From: an uncultured Alphaproteobacteria bacterium
Lineage (GTDB): Bacteria; Pseudomonadota; Alphaproteobacteria; HIMB59
Assembly (NCBI GenBank): GCA_902546975.1
Contig: CACCLU010000003.1
Location: 186,001 to 250,000, forward strand
Length of the DNA: 64,000 nucleotides
Direction: 5' to 3'
The notes beneath the pieces were generated by a model. It worked only from the letters and a program-made list of their open reading frames with translations, did not search any database and was not told the DNA's origin. The position numbers and the translations under genes are program-made. This document shows, one piece after another, positions 30,206-39,852 of this stretch (position 1 is its first letter; each line of letters starts with the position of its first letter).

Positions 30206-30573
30206 TGATACAAGCAGAGTCAAATTTACAAGTAGCAGATAATTCTGGAGCACGATTAATAAGCTGCATAAAAGTTATCGGTGGATCAAAGAGAAGATAT
30301 GCAAGAATAGGAGACATTATTGTTGTTTCAGTCAAAGATGCTATTCCAAGATCTAAAGTTAAAAAAGGTGAAGTACAAAGAGCTATCATAGTAAGAACAA
30401 AAAAGCCGTTAATTAGGGAAGACGGTACATCAATTAAATTTGATTCTAACGCTGCTGTTCTTTTAGATAAACAAAATGAACCAATTGGAACAAGAATTTT
30501 TGGACCAGTTACAAGAGAGCTTAGAAAAAGAAATATGATGAAAATTGTTAGTTTAGCTCCTGAGGTATTATAA
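30205..30573 (+). CDS. rplN: 50S ribosomal protein L14
   Basis: L14 forms part of the intersubunit bridge next to L19. The 122 residues include [36 protein letters not shown] and [26 protein letters not shown]. One-base overlaps join it to rpsQ and rplX. Confidence 0.98.
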   Translation: MIQAESNLQVADNSGARLISCIKVIGGSKRRYARIGDIIVVSVKDAIPRSKVKKGEVQRAIIVRTKKPLIREDGTSIKFDSNAAVLLDKQNEPIGTRIFGPVTRELRKRNMMKIVSLAPEVL

Positions 30574-30881
30574 TGATTAAAAAATACAAAAAAGGTGACG
30601 AAGTTATTGTGAGAGTCGGTAAAGACAAAGGTAAGATTGGAAAGATTTCAAAAATCATAAACTCTGCTGATAAAGTTGTGATATCTGGTGTTAACGTAAG
30701 TAAAAAACATCAAAAGCCATCTCAAGAGTCTAAAGGTGGTATTGTTGACAAAGAAATGCCAATTCATATTTCAAATATTTTGGCTTATGACTCGAAATCT
30801 AAAAAATCTTCTAAAGTAGGTTTCAAAATTGAAAGTGGAAAAAAAATTAGAATTTTAAAATCATCAGGAGATAAATACTAA
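30573..30881 (+). CDS. rplX: 50S ribosomal protein L24
   Basis: L24 starts 50S assembly. The 102-residue protein has the KOW motif (KGDEVIVRVGKDKGKIGKI), VISGVNVSKKHQKPSQ and GGIVDKEMPIHISNI. It is linked by one-base overlaps to rplN and rplE. Confidence 0.97.
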   Translation: MIKKYKKGDEVIVRVGKDKGKIGKISKIINSADKVVISGVNVSKKHQKPSQESKGGIVDKEMPIHISNILAYDSKSKKSSKVGFKIESGKKIRILKSSGDKY

Positions 30882-31417
30882 TGACAAATTCAGTTCAAGA
30901 ACTTTTCAATGTCTCTGACAAATTAGCCAAAAATCTAGAAATATCTCATAAGCTTGCTGTACCAAAAATATCAAAAATAGTAATTAACGCAGGTATCGGA
31001 GCTATTAAAGAGGATAACAAAGCTATTGAAAAAATAAAAAAAGATTTATCTCTTATAACTGGTCAATCACCAGTCGTTAGAATGTCAAAAAAAGCTATTG
31101 CCTCATTTAAAGTTAGAAAAGGAATGCCAGTAGGGCTTTCTGTTACTCTTAGAAAAAATATGATGATGGAGTTTTATGATAGACTTGTAAATATTGCTAT
31201 GCCTCGTATTAAAGACTTCAGAGGTTATAACAAAAAGTCATTTGATGGCCAAGGTAACATTACTATAGGTATTAAAGATCATATTATTTTTCCTGAAATT
31301 AGCGTTGAAAATGTTGAAAATATCTTTGGTTTTGATATCACTATTGCCACTTCTGCAAATAATGACAAAGAGGGGTATGAACTTTTAAAATTAATGAATT
31401 TTCCATTTATGAATTAA
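30881..31417 (+). CDS. rplE: 50S ribosomal protein L5
   Basis: L5 binds 5S rRNA and contacts the P-site tRNA. The 178-residue chain has [36 protein letters not shown] and [18 protein letters not shown]. The C-terminus ends at the FPFMN motif, close to the family ending. Confidence 0.98.
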   Translation: MTNSVQELFNVSDKLAKNLEISHKLAVPKISKIVINAGIGAIKEDNKAIEKIKKDLSLITGQSPVVRMSKKAIASFKVRKGMPVGLSVTLRKNMMMEFYDRLVNIAMPRIKDFRGYNKKSFDGQGNITIGIKDHIIFPEISVENVENIFGFDITIATSANNDKEGYELLKLMNFPFMN

Positions 31418-31419
31418 CC

Positions 31420-31725
31420 ATGGCAAAACAAAGCGCAATACAAAAAAATATTAATAGAAAAATACTGATCGATAGACTCAGTGAAAAAAGAAAAAAATTA
31501 AAAAGTCTCTTATCTAATAAAGATTTACCATTTGAAGAAAGAGTAAAGATACAAATGAAACTTGAGTCATTACCTAGAAATTCATCAAGAATAAGATACC
31601 GAAACAGATGTTTCCTATCTGGTAGGCCGCGCGGTGTTTATAGTAAATTTAATTTATCTAGAATAGCTATCAGAGATATGGCTGGTAAGGGTCAAATACC
31701 AGGTTTAACGAAAGCGAGTTGGTAG
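31420..31725 (+). CDS. rpsN: 30S ribosomal protein S14
   Basis: S14 is in the 30S head. This is the longer, zinc-free type: 101 residues with the segment [22 protein letters not shown] lacking the paired CxxC knuckles, followed by [25 protein letters not shown]. It lies between rplE and rpsH. Confidence 0.97.
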   Translation: MAKQSAIQKNINRKILIDRLSEKRKKLKSLLSNKDLPFEERVKIQMKLESLPRNSSRIRYRNRCFLSGRPRGVYSKFNLSRIAIRDMAGKGQIPGLTKASW

Positions 31726-31726
31726 T

Positions 31727-32113
31727 ATGAGTGACACTTTAGCAGATATGATTACTAGAATAAGAAATGGCCAAAAAGCCAATAAAGTTTCAGTTAAAGC
31801 GATATTTTCAAAATTAAATGTTAATGTTTGTGATGTGCTCAAAAAAGAGGGATATATTGAAAATTTTGAAATTTTAGGTGATGCAAAGAAAGATATTTCA
31901 ATTACACTTAAATATTACAAAGGCTCACCGTTAATCAACAAAATCGAAAAGATTACAAAACAAGGATGTAGAGTTTATAGCTCTGTAGAAGAAATTCCTA
32001 AGACTATTGGAGGTTTAGGTACCACAATCTTATCAACCTCAATGGGCGTAATGTCTGACTCCGATGCAAGGGAAAAAAAAGTAGGAGGGGAAGTGCTAAT
32101 AAGCGTTTTCTAA
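31727..32113 (+). CDS. rpsH: 30S ribosomal protein S8
   Basis: S8 binds helix 21 of 16S rRNA and can repress the spc operon. The 128-residue protein has LADMITRIRNGQKAN at the N-terminus and the C-terminal GTTILSTSMGVMSDSDAREKKVGGEVLISVF signature in pieces. The gap to rpsN is 1 base. Confidence 0.97.
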   Translation: MSDTLADMITRIRNGQKANKVSVKAIFSKLNVNVCDVLKKEGYIENFEILGDAKKDISITLKYYKGSPLINKIEKITKQGCRVYSSVEEIPKTIGGLGTTILSTSMGVMSDSDAREKKVGGEVLISVF

Positions 32114-32116
32114 AAT

Positions 32117-32632
32117 ATGTCGAGATTAGCAAGAAACCCAATTAATATTCCTGAAGATATAAAAGTTTCTATGAATGATAACGAAATTAATTTTGAAGGT
32201 AAGTTGGGAAAATCATCAACTGTTCTTCCTGTTGGAATTAAAGTTGACCATAAAGATAATCTTTTACATTTCTCTGGAGAAAATAAAGCACTTCTTGGAA
32301 CTATTTATGCAAATGTTAAGAATGAAATTATTGGTAATTCAAAAGGATTTGAAAAAAGGCTTGAACTAATTGGTACTGGATACAAAGCTAATGTTTCTGG
32401 AAAAAAGCTCGTCTTATCACTTGGTTTTAGTCACGATATCAACTTTGAAATTCCTGAGGGTATTTCTATAAAAGTTGAAAAAAATATTGTGGTAGTTACT
32501 GGTACAAGTAAACAATTAGTTGGTCAAGTTGCAGCCGAAATCAAGTCATTTAGAAAGCCAGAGCCTTATAAAGGTAAGGGTGTTCGATATGAAGGTGAAA
32601 GAATTTATAGAAAAGAAGGTAAGAAAAAATAA
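32117..32632 (+). CDS. rplF: 50S ribosomal protein L6
   Basis: L6 lies near the sarcin-ricin loop. The 171 residues show two repeated domains, with MSRLARNPINIPEDIKV, LELIGTGYKANVSGKKLVLSLG and the C-terminal EPYKGKGVRYEGERIYRKEGKKK. One base overlaps rplR. Confidence 0.98.
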   Translation: MSRLARNPINIPEDIKVSMNDNEINFEGKLGKSSTVLPVGIKVDHKDNLLHFSGENKALLGTIYANVKNEIIGNSKGFEKRLELIGTGYKANVSGKKLVLSLGFSHDINFEIPEGISIKVEKNIVVVTGTSKQLVGQVAAEIKSFRKPEPYKGKGVRYEGERIYRKEGKKK

Positions 32633-32979
32633 TGAATAAAGATAAAACTAGGGCTGTTCGTAGAAAATTAAGAGTTAGAAAAAAATTGAATAATATAAAA
32701 AAACATAAACTCTTAGTTTTTAGATCCTCCAAACACATTTATGCTTCAGTATTATCTGAGAGTAATGATAAAACACTATGTTCATTTTCTTCAGTTAAAT
32801 TAGAGAAAGCTGAGGGACAAAAAAAAATTGATGTAGCTAAAATCGTTGGCTCAAAAATTGCCGAACTAGCTATAGAAAAAGGTATTAAAGAAGTAAAATT
32901 TGATAAAGGGTCATATAAGTATCATGGAAGGCTTAAAGTATTAGCTGATGCAGCAAGAGAAAAGGGCTTATCGTTTTAA
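32632..32979 (+). CDS. rplR: 50S ribosomal protein L18
   Basis: L18 carries 5S rRNA with L5. The 115-residue protein has a basic N-terminal tail ([14 protein letters not shown]), then [15 protein letters not shown] and the C-terminal [26 protein letters not shown]. It overlaps rplF and rpsE by one base each. Confidence 0.97.
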   Translation: MNKDKTRAVRRKLRVRKKLNNIKKHKLLVFRSSKHIYASVLSESNDKTLCSFSSVKLEKAEGQKKIDVAKIVGSKIAELAIEKGIKEVKFDKGSYKYHGRLKVLADAAREKGLSF

Positions 32980-33491
32980 TGTTAGAAAACAATACAAATA
33001 AAGAATTAATAGAAAAGCTTATTTCAGTTAGAAGAGTATCTAAAGTTGTAAAAGGTGGAAGAAGATTTGGATTTGCTGCCCTTGTTGTAAGTGGTGATGG
33101 ACAAGGTAGAGTTGGTTTTGGATCAGGAAAAGCTAAAGAAGTGCCTGAAGCAATTAGAAAAGCATCTGAAGAAGCTAAGAAAACTATGGTTAGAATTCCT
33201 TTAAGGGAGGGTAGAACTATTCACCATGATGTAAAAGCCAAATTTTCTTCAAGTACAGTAATTTTAAGATCTGCTCCAAAAGGAACAGGTATAATCTCTG
33301 GCGGTCCATCTAGAGCTATCTTTGAGGCATTGGGTATTTCAGATGTTGTATCTAAAGCTATTGGAACAAAAAATCCACACAATATTGTTCGATCAACAAT
33401 AAAAGCTTTAAAAAGTATCAATACACCAAAATCAGTGTCTGCTAGAAGAAACTTAGAGATAAATTCTGTAATCAGCAAAAGAGAAAACTAA
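32979..33491 (+). CDS. rpsE: 30S ribosomal protein S5
   Basis: S5 works with S4 and S3 at the mRNA entry and in accuracy. The 170 residues include [39 protein letters not shown] and [22 protein letters not shown]. The usual next gene, rpmD (L30), is missing: the gap to rplO is only 2 bases. Confidence 0.98.
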   Translation: MLENNTNKELIEKLISVRRVSKVVKGGRRFGFAALVVSGDGQGRVGFGSGKAKEVPEAIRKASEEAKKTMVRIPLREGRTIHHDVKAKFSSSTVILRSAPKGTGIISGGPSRAIFEALGISDVVSKAIGTKNPHNIVRSTIKALKSINTPKSVSARRNLEINSVISKREN

Positions 33492-33493
33492 GA

Positions 33494-33928
33494 ATGATAA
33501 ATCAAATTTCAAAACAACGCCAAACTAATAGAAAAAGAAAAGGTAAAGGAATTGGTTCTGGATTAGGAAAAACAGCTGGTAGAGGCCACAAAGGTCAAAA
33601 ATCTAGGTCGGGTGTCGCTGTTAGAAATTTTGAGGGTGGTCAAATGCCTATCTATAGAAAAACTCCAAAAAGAGGTTTCAATTCATTTAAAAAAATAAAT
33701 CCTAAATCTTTAACTTTGTCTTTAGTAAGTTTTAATAAGTTTAAAGAAAATTCTTTAATCGATAATAATTTTTTAATACAAGAGGGCTTCTTAAAAAAGA
33801 AAGATCATAAAAAATCAATTAAACTTATCGACTCTATTCAGTTTAAAAATAAACTTCAATTTAAAAATTTTAAGGTTACTCCTGGTGCCAAAAAAAGGAT
33901 AGAAGAACTAGGTGGATCTACATCATAA
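33494..33928 (+). CDS. rplO: 50S ribosomal protein L15
   Basis: L15 threads through the large-subunit core. The 144-residue chain has the glycine-rich start [24 protein letters not shown] and [12 protein letters not shown], then [16 protein letters not shown] at the end. It sits directly between rpsE and secY. Confidence 0.97.
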   Translation: MINQISKQRQTNRKRKGKGIGSGLGKTAGRGHKGQKSRSGVAVRNFEGGQMPIYRKTPKRGFNSFKKINPKSLTLSLVSFNKFKENSLIDNNFLIQEGFLKKKDHKKSIKLIDSIQFKNKLQFKNFKVTPGAKKRIEELGGSTS

Positions 33929-33937
33929 TTTTAGATT

Positions 33938-35266
33938 ATGAATATAAAAGTACCAAATATTGACTATAGCGAAGCAATAAAAAGCTCAGGCTTATTTAAA
34001 AAATTAGGCTTTGTCTTATTTGCGATTGCTGTTTATCGTCTTGGAACATATATTCCTGTCCCCGGGATAAACTCAGCTGTTTTAGAACAAATATTTGAAC
34101 AGCATCGTGGGGGAATTTTAGGAATATTCGACATGTTTTCTGGCGGAGCTTTAATGCGTATGTCTATATTTACGTTAGGGGTTATGCCTTATATTTCAGC
34201 ATCTATCATAATGACACTAATGCAGTCATCCTTTGATAGTCTAAAAGCTCTTAAAGAACAGGGCACTCAAGGTAGAAAAAAAATTCAACAATACACTAGA
34301 TATTTAACAATAGTTTTAGGTCTTTTCCAAAGTTATGGTATTTCAAACGGTATACTAAATTTATCAGATACAGTAGATCCAACTTTAGGAAGTGTAGCTT
34401 TCTTTCAAATTTCTGCAGTTATAACAATGACATCTGGAACTATATTTTTAATGTGGCTTGGTGAACAGATAACTGAAAATGGTTTTGGAAGTGGAATTTC
34501 AATTATAATCTTCTCTGGAATCGTAGCTAATCTGCCTTTTGCTATTTTCAACACATTTGAACTTGGAAGAACTGGAGCTTTATCGGCTATTGCAATTATA
34601 TCAATAATTTTTTTACTTCTTATATTAATAGTAATAATTGTATTCATAGAAAGAGCTCAAAGAAGGTTATTGGTTCAATACCCAAAACGCCAAGTAGGAA
34701 ATAAAGTATTTGGTGGTCAATCATCTTATTTGCCAATAAAAATAAATATTTCTGGTGTTATCCCTGCTATTTTTGCATCATCCCTTCTATTGTTTCCTAA
34801 TACTATTTCTAATTTTTCACCTGAAAGTTCTGGTTTCTTATCTAGTTTAGGATTTTACTTATCTCACGGAAAACCACTTTACATGGCCTTTTTCTTTGGT
34901 CTGATTGTTTTCTTTGCATTTTTTTATACCAGTATTGTTTTCAATCCTAAAGAACAGGCAGAAAATTTAAGAAACAATGGAGGTTTCGTTTTAGGTTACA
35001 GACCAGGTGAGCAAACAGCTACTTACTTAGAACACGTAATATATCGGCTAACTTTTGTAGGTGCTATTTATTTAGGACTAATTGCTTTGATTCCCGAATT
35101 TTTAATCGCAAGACTATCAGTTCCTTTTTATTTAGGTGGAACAAGTCTTTTGATTGTTGTTATTGTGGCAATGGATTTCTTTTCACAAATTCAAACACAA
35201 TTATTTTCATCTCAATATGAAAAATTATTAAGTAAAAATAAAATTTATAAGAGTAAATGGTTATAA
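33938..35266 (+). CDS. secY: Preprotein translocase subunit SecY
   Basis: SecY forms the protein-conducting channel of the inner membrane with SecE. The 442-residue protein has ten predicted helices. Family marks are IFDMFSGGALMRMSIFTLGVMPYISASI, ERAQRRLLVQYPKRQ in cytoplasmic loop C4, and GYRPGEQTATYLEHVIYRLTFVGA in C5. The end overlaps adk by 10 bases. Confidence 0.98.
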   Translation: MNIKVPNIDYSEAIKSSGLFKKLGFVLFAIAVYRLGTYIPVPGINSAVLEQIFEQHRGGILGIFDMFSGGALMRMSIFTLGVMPYISASIIMTLMQSSFDSLKALKEQGTQGRKKIQQYTRYLTIVLGLFQSYGISNGILNLSDTVDPTLGSVAFFQISAVITMTSGTIFLMWLGEQITENGFGSGISIIIFSGIVANLPFAIFNTFELGRTGALSAIAIISIIFLLLILIVIIVFIERAQRRLLVQYPKRQVGNKVFGGQSSYLPIKINISGVIPAIFASSLLLFPNTISNFSPESSGFLSSLGFYLSHGKPLYMAFFFGLIVFFAFFYTSIVFNPKEQAENLRNNGGFVLGYRPGEQTATYLEHVIYRLTFVGAIYLGLIALIPEFLIARLSVPFYLGGTSLLIVVIVAMDFFSQIQTQLFSSQYEKLLSKNKIYKSKWL

Positions 35267-35811
35267 TATTTATTGGCCCTCCTGGCTGTGGTAAGGGTAC
35301 GCAGGCAAACATTTTAAAAGAAAGTATTTTACCTGATCTGAATATTTTAACTGTTAGTTCTCTCTTGAAAGAGAAATCTCAAGACGAGAGTATTTTGGGA
35401 AAAGATATTAAAAATAAGATGGATAATGGTGACTTAATTGAAGATACAATTGTTATTTCAGTGTTAAAAGAAAAAGTAAACACTTTTTCAAACGAGCCGA
35501 TTTTGATTGATGGTTTTCCTAGAAGTTCAATTCAAGCAGATTCACTTCTTGAAATATTTGAGAACAAAGATTTAAGTATTATTAATTTTGATGTTGATGA
35601 TGAGCTACTTCTTCAGAGAATTAAAAAAAGGTCTATGGAAGAGTCTAGGGCTGATGATAGTTTTTTTGAAAAAAGACTGCAAATTTATAAAAAATCTCAC
35701 ATAGAAATATTAAATTCTCTAAAAAAAAATTACTCAGTTCTTGACATACAAGCCAACGATGAAATTAGCTCTGTAAGTGCTAAAATCATTGATAAACTTG
35801 GATTAAATTAA
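35257..35811 (+). CDS. adk: Adenylate kinase, short-LID form
   Basis: Adenylate kinase interconverts AMP, ADP and ATP. The 184-residue protein opens with the P-loop FIGPPGCGKGTQA, has the AMP-site segment LIDGFPRSSIQAD, and then RIKKRSMEESRADDSFFEKRLQIY, where a long LID domain would be inserted in E. coli Adk (214 residues). It is therefore the short-LID type without a zinc knuckle. The expected position after secY is kept, overlapping by 10 bases. Confidence 0.95.
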   Translation: MVIIFIGPPGCGKGTQANILKESILPDLNILTVSSLLKEKSQDESILGKDIKNKMDNGDLIEDTIVISVLKEKVNTFSNEPILIDGFPRSSIQADSLLEIFENKDLSIINFDVDDELLLQRIKKRSMEESRADDSFFEKRLQIYKKSHIEILNSLKKNYSVLDIQANDEISSVSAKIIDKLGLN

Positions 35812-35822
35812 GGTAATTTATA

Positions 35823-35851
35823 TTGACTTTTAAATACTTTTTTAATAATTT
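35823..35851 (+). promoter_or_regulatory. Candidate sigma70 promoter of the alpha operon
   Basis: TTGACT at 35823-35828 and TAATTT at 35846-35851 are separated by exactly 17 bases in the 61-base gap between adk and rpsM. A strong Shine-Dalgarno sequence, AGGAG, follows at 35861-35865, 7 bases before the TTG start of rpsM. The gap is the longest inside the ribosomal block after rpsL, which fits an internal promoter. Confidence 0.55.
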
Positions 35852-35872
35852 CACCAATTCAGGAGATCTCAA

Positions 35873-36250
35873 TTGGCAAGAATAGCAGGTGTAAATTTAC
35901 CAGTAAATAAAAGAGCATTAGTCTCTCTTACTTATATTCATGGAATAGGTCCTAAGTTCGCAATGGACATTTTAAAATCAAATAGCTTAGATCCAACAAA
36001 GAGAATTAAAGATTTTTCTGAGGATGAAATCTCAAAAATAAGAAAATCAATAGATGAAAGTTATACTGTAGAAGGAGACCTAAGAAGAGTAGTATCCCAA
36101 AACATTAAAAGATTAAAAGATTTAGGTTGCTATCGTGGCTTAAGACATCGAAAGCAACTTCCAACTAGAGGTCAAAGAACGCATACAAATGCAAGAACTA
36201 GAAAAGGTAAAGCTGTATCTATAGCTGGAAAGAAAAAAGTAACAAAATAA
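35873..36250 (+). CDS. rpsM: 30S ribosomal protein S13 (TTG start)
   Basis: S13 bridges the 30S head to L5 and contacts the P-site tRNA. The 125-residue protein begins with TTG, reading (M)[21 protein letters not shown], the universal S13 N-terminus, so the start is certain. AGGAG lies 7 bases upstream. The helix-two-turn-helix and basic tail ([24 protein letters not shown]) are complete. Confidence 0.97.
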   Translation: MARIAGVNLPVNKRALVSLTYIHGIGPKFAMDILKSNSLDPTKRIKDFSEDEISKIRKSIDESYTVEGDLRRVVSQNIKRLKDLGCYRGLRHRKQLPTRGQRTHTNARTRKGKAVSIAGKKKVTK

Positions 36251-36251
36251 G

Positions 36252-36650
36252 ATGCCAAAAAACGATAAAAAAATCTCTGATAAAAAAAAATCAAAAAAAA
36301 ACTTTGGTCAAAATGGCGTCGTTCACATTAAAAGTTCTTTTAACAACACAATTGTAACAATCTCTGATGTAAGTGGTAACGCAGTTTCTTGGTCGTCCAG
36401 TGGTTCCATGGGTTTCAGGGGCTCAAAAAAATCTACCCCATATGCTGCACAAATTGCAACCGATGCAGCTGGAAAAAAAGCATATGATGTTGGTCTGAGA
36501 AAACTTGATGTTCTCATGAAAGGACCGGGATCTGGCAGAGAGTCTGCTTTAAGAGCCTTACAAAATATTGGTTTTATTATTAACAATATTAAAGATGTTA
36601 CACCGCTTCCACATAATGGATGTCGACCAAAAAAGAAACGAAGAGTATAA
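36252..36650 (+). CDS. rpsK: 30S ribosomal protein S11
   Basis: S11 lies on the platform near the E site. The 132 residues include [41 protein letters not shown] and [14 protein letters not shown], ending [13 protein letters not shown]. It has a slightly longer lysine-rich N-terminus than usual. It is 1 base after rpsM. Confidence 0.98.
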   Translation: MPKNDKKISDKKKSKKNFGQNGVVHIKSSFNNTIVTISDVSGNAVSWSSSGSMGFRGSKKSTPYAAQIATDAAGKKAYDVGLRKLDVLMKGPGSGRESALRALQNIGFIINNIKDVTPLPHNGCRPKKKRRV

Positions 36651-36674
36651 ATTAAATTTATAGGAGTTAAAAAA

Positions 36675-37703
36675 TTGATAGAGAATAATTGGATAACCTT
36701 GGTCAAGCCAAACAAAGTTGACTACAAAATAAGTGATAATAAGAAATTTGGTACAGTTGTCATTGAGCCCCTAGAAAAAGGTTTTGGTACAACATTAGGT
36801 AACGCTCTAAGAAGAGTACTTCTATCATCATTACAAGGCACAGCTATTTCTTCTATAAAAATTAATGGCGTTCTTCATGAATTTTCTACAATTGAAGGTG
36901 TAAGAGAGGATGTAACTGATATCATAATGAATCTTAAAAATATTACCTTTAATTCCAAAAGCAATCATGCTCAAAAATTAAGCTTAAATATCAAGGGTCC
37001 AAAAGAAGTTCTTTCCTCAGATTTTGATGAAAACCCTGAGGTAGAAATTATCGATAAAGAAGCAGTTATAATGAATGTTGACTCTAATAGAGAAGTAAAC
37101 TTAGAGATATTCTTAGATGTTAACAAAGGTTACATATCCGCAGAAAAAAATAAAGATAATGAAAACAAAAGCGTTGGACAAATCATGCTTGATGCGACTT
37201 ACAGCCCAGTAAAAAGAGTCTCATTCAACGTAGAAAATTCTCGTATAGGCCAAGACACTGAGTTTGATAAACTTATTATAGATATTGAAACTAATGGAAC
37301 TGTATCCCCAGATGATGCTGCTGCTTTAGCTGCAAGAATTCTTCAAGATCAACTTAAGCCATTTATCAACTTTGAAGAACCCTCAGAAGATGAAAGAAAA
37401 AAATTACAGTCTTCAAATGAACCACAGTTTAATAAGAATTTACTTAAAAAAGTTGATGAACTTGAACTTTCTGTTAGATCAGCTAACTGTTTGAAAAACG
37501 ACAATATATTTTATATAGGTGATTTAGTTCAAAAAACTGAAGGAGAAATGCTAAGAACACCTAATTTTGGAAGAAAATCACTTGATGAGATTAAAGAAGT
37601 ATTATCTTCAATGAGTCTTTCTATGGGGATGGATTTACCTGGCTGGCCACCTGAAAATATAGAAGAGTTATCAAAAAAATACGAAGATCCTTTTAAAGTA
37701 TAA
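36675..37703 (+). CDS. rpoA: RNA polymerase alpha subunit (TTG start)
   Basis: The alpha subunit dimerises to nucleate RNA polymerase assembly. The 342-residue protein has the N-terminal dimerisation domain ([27 protein letters not shown] in pieces) and the C-terminal domain that contacts UP elements and activators ([33 protein letters not shown]). It starts with TTG preceded by AGGAG at 36662-36666, the second TTG start in this operon. It shares one base with rplQ. Confidence 0.98.
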   Translation: MIENNWITLVKPNKVDYKISDNKKFGTVVIEPLEKGFGTTLGNALRRVLLSSLQGTAISSIKINGVLHEFSTIEGVREDVTDIIMNLKNITFNSKSNHAQKLSLNIKGPKEVLSSDFDENPEVEIIDKEAVIMNVDSNREVNLEIFLDVNKGYISAEKNKDNENKSVGQIMLDATYSPVKRVSFNVENSRIGQDTEFDKLIIDIETNGTVSPDDAAALAARILQDQLKPFINFEEPSEDERKKLQSSNEPQFNKNLLKKVDELELSVRSANCLKNDNIFYIGDLVQKTEGEMLRTPNFGRKSLDEIKEVLSSMSLSMGMDLPGWPPENIEELSKKYEDPFKV

Positions 37704-38059
37704 TGAAACACGGACTCAAACAAAGAAAGTTAAATAGAACTTCTTCACATAGACTTGCTTTATTAAAAAACTTATCTATTAGTCTCATTAAGCATGAGAC
37801 TATTACCACAACAACTGAAAAAGCAAAAGAGCTAAGACCTTTTATTGAGAAATTGGTTACTAAAGCTAAAAACGATAATTTAAGTAATAGAAAATACATT
37901 TTGGCTAAGCTTTTTAACAATAAGGAAGCTTGTCAAAAACTTTTTTCTGAAATTTCTAAAGATCAAAAAAGTAGAAATGGTGGGTATACTCGTATTATCA
38001 AAAAAGGCAATAGGTTTGGCGATTTTGCCCATACAAGTATAATTCAGTTCGTAAAATAG
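37703..38059 (+). CDS. rplQ: 50S ribosomal protein L17
   Basis: L17 is at the tunnel exit. The 118-residue protein has [44 protein letters not shown] and GGYTRIIKKGNRFGDFA. It closes the ribosomal block; crcB follows after 3 bases. Confidence 0.98.
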   Translation: MKHGLKQRKLNRTSSHRLALLKNLSISLIKHETITTTTEKAKELRPFIEKLVTKAKNDNLSNRKYILAKLFNNKEACQKLFSEISKDQKSRNGGYTRIIKKGNRFGDFAHTSIIQFVK

Positions 38060-38062
38060 TAT

Positions 38063-38419
38063 ATGTCATCTTATTTAGCACTCGTGATAGGTGCTATATT
38101 AGGATGTAGCCTTCGTTACTTCTTCACACTTTTAAATTTTACTATTTTAGGGTTACCCGCAGCGACTATATTAGTGAATATTATTGGATCTGCTATGGCA
38201 GGTTATTTTCTAAATAAATTTAATGGTGCACTATATATTTTTGTTTATATCGGTTTTTTTGGGAGTTTTACTACTCTATCTGCCTTCAATATGGAACTAT
38301 TTTCATTAGTCTCAGATAAATCTTTCATCAAAGCACTTATATATTTTTCTTTTAACATCTTTATATCTTTTATTTTCTTTTATTTATTTCATATGATTAG
38401 TCTTAGATTTGCAAATTAA
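38063..38419 (+). CDS. crcB: Fluoride exporter CrcB/Fluc
   Basis: Fluc proteins are small dual-topology channels that expel fluoride. The 118-residue protein has four hydrophobic segments, an N-terminal GAILGCSLRY motif, LVNIIGSAMAGYFLNKF and the pore signature GFFGSFTTLSAFNMEL. No fluoride riboswitch is visible; it appears to be read from the alpha operon, 3 bases behind rplQ. Its end overlaps the pseudouridine synthase start by 11 bases. Confidence 0.92.
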   Translation: MSSYLALVIGAILGCSLRYFFTLLNFTILGLPAATILVNIIGSAMAGYFLNKFNGALYIFVYIGFFGSFTTLSAFNMELFSLVSDKSFIKALIYFSFNIFISFIFFYLFHMISLRFAN

Positions 38420-39218
38420 GATAGATCAAAGTTATAAAAGATTAGATAAGTTTTTATTTCAACATTTTGAGACTCTACCCTTATCTTTATTACAAAGATT
38501 AATTAGAAAATACAAAATAAAAATTAATAACAAAAAATCTAAAGCTAATTCGACATTAATAAAGGGTGATATTGTGTATATATATCATAAATTTGAGATT
38601 AATAATGACTCACCAAATACTATAAAGCTCACAGAAGATAAAAAAAAGATTTTTAAAAATCAAATAATATTTCAAAACGATGATTTCATAGTTATTAACA
38701 AAATCGATGGATATTCTGTTCAAAGAGGATCTAAAGTATTTATTTCATTAAAAGACATATATGAAAATGTCATCGATCATAAATTATATATAGTTCATAG
38801 ATTAGATAAAGACACTTCAGGGCTCATGCTTTTTGCAAAAAATAGAATTACTGCTAGTAAAATATCATCATTATTTTTAAATAATCAAATAAAAAAATAC
38901 TATATTTCAGTAACTAATTCTAAATTTAATAAAAATACTGATACGTTAATTAACTATAATGCTGATAAGAAAGAATTAAAATTAGCTTACAGAAAAATTA
39001 TATTAGAGAGACATGATAATTGTTATTTGATTAAATTATTTACAGGAAAAAAACATCAAATTAGACTTCAATTCTATCTTAATAAAAATCCTATTATCGG
39101 TGATAAAAAGTTTTCTGGTAATAAATTTAATAAACTACTTCTTTGTTCTTATAAAATTATTTTTAAACTAGATGGGAAATTTTATAAATTTAAAATAAAT
39201 CCTAATAAAATACTCTAA
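38409..39218 (+). CDS. rluC: RluC/RluD-family pseudouridine synthase
   Basis: This 269-residue protein has an N-terminal S4 RNA-binding domain (RLDKFLFQHFETLPLSLLQRLIR) and the RluA-type catalytic domain with IVHRLDKDTSGLMLFAKN, where Asp is the nucleophile. The GKKHQIRLQFY motif follows. It isomerises uridines in 23S rRNA; RluC-type specificity is the likely one but cannot be proven. The start is TTG at 38409, inside crcB. The 3' end overlaps the convergent lipB by 17 bases. Confidence 0.85.
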   Translation: MQIKIDQSYKRLDKFLFQHFETLPLSLLQRLIRKYKIKINNKKSKANSTLIKGDIVYIYHKFEINNDSPNTIKLTEDKKKIFKNQIIFQNDDFIVINKIDGYSVQRGSKVFISLKDIYENVIDHKLYIVHRLDKDTSGLMLFAKNRITASKISSLFLNNQIKKYYISVTNSKFNKNTDTLINYNADKKELKLAYRKIILERHDNCYLIKLFTGKKHQIRLQFYLNKNPIIGDKKFSGNKFNKLLLCSYKIIFKLDGKFYKFKINPNKIL

Positions 39219-39828
39219 TAAATTCTTCTTTAAGATCTTGATATATTTTTCCCTTATTATAATTTATTTTCAGATCTTTTAAGCTACTTATATCTTTGGA
39301 ATTAAGACCACAAGGATCGATTTTTTGAAAATTACTTAAATCAAGATCAAAATTAATTGATAACCCATGATGAATGATACCTTTAGAGTATCTTAAACCA
39401 ATAAATATTATTTTTTTTAACTCATTATTGTTTTCAACCCACAAACCTCTATTTTTTTCTTTTTTTCTATAAAGTTCTATATCACTTCTCTTGAATGCTT
39501 TTATGCAAATGTCTTCTAATGAATTTATGTAATCTATAATATTCTTTTTTCTCTTTTTTAAATTGATTAAGGGATAAATGACTAATTGGCCAGGGCCATG
39601 AAATGTAATTTTACCACCCCTATTAACTTTAATTACTGGGATATTATTTATCTTATCTATTTTAAATTCTTTAGGAGTAGAGCTTCCTGCAGTAAAGACA
39701 TTTTGATGTTCTAAGAACCATATTTCCTCTTCTTTTATATTTTCAGACATTTTTTGAATATGTTTATTCATTAATTTTGTTACTTCTTGATATTTTTTTC
39801 GCCCTTTTAGTTGTTTTATTTCAATCAT
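39202..39828 (-). CDS. lipB: Octanoyl-[ACP]:protein octanoyltransferase LipB
   Basis: LipB moves the octanoyl group from acyl carrier protein to lipoyl domains. The 208-residue protein has the signature RGGKITFHGPGQLVIYP (residues 70-86), the active-site lysine region ELKKIIFIGLRYSKG near Lys139, HHGLSIN, and the catalytic cysteine Cys173 in DPCGL. It lies convergent to the pseudouridine synthase and divergent from tRNA-Leu. The partner lipA is not in the window. Confidence 0.95.
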   Translation of the reverse strand: MIEIKQLKGRKKYQEVTKLMNKHIQKMSENIKEEEIWFLEHQNVFTAGSSTPKEFKIDKINNIPVIKVNRGGKITFHGPGQLVIYPLINLKKRKKNIIDYINSLEDICIKAFKRSDIELYRKKEKNRGLWVENNNELKKIIFIGLRYSKGIIHHGLSINFDLDLSNFQKIDPCGLNSKDISSLKDLKINYNKGKIYQDLKEEFIRVFY

Positions 39829-39852
39829 TCTTTATTAATTAATCTATTAATT

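Noticed and set aside
36323-36715. Minus-strand open frame of 130 codons opposite rpsK and rpoA
   Set aside because: It is antisense to highly conserved genes, and the product has no domain.
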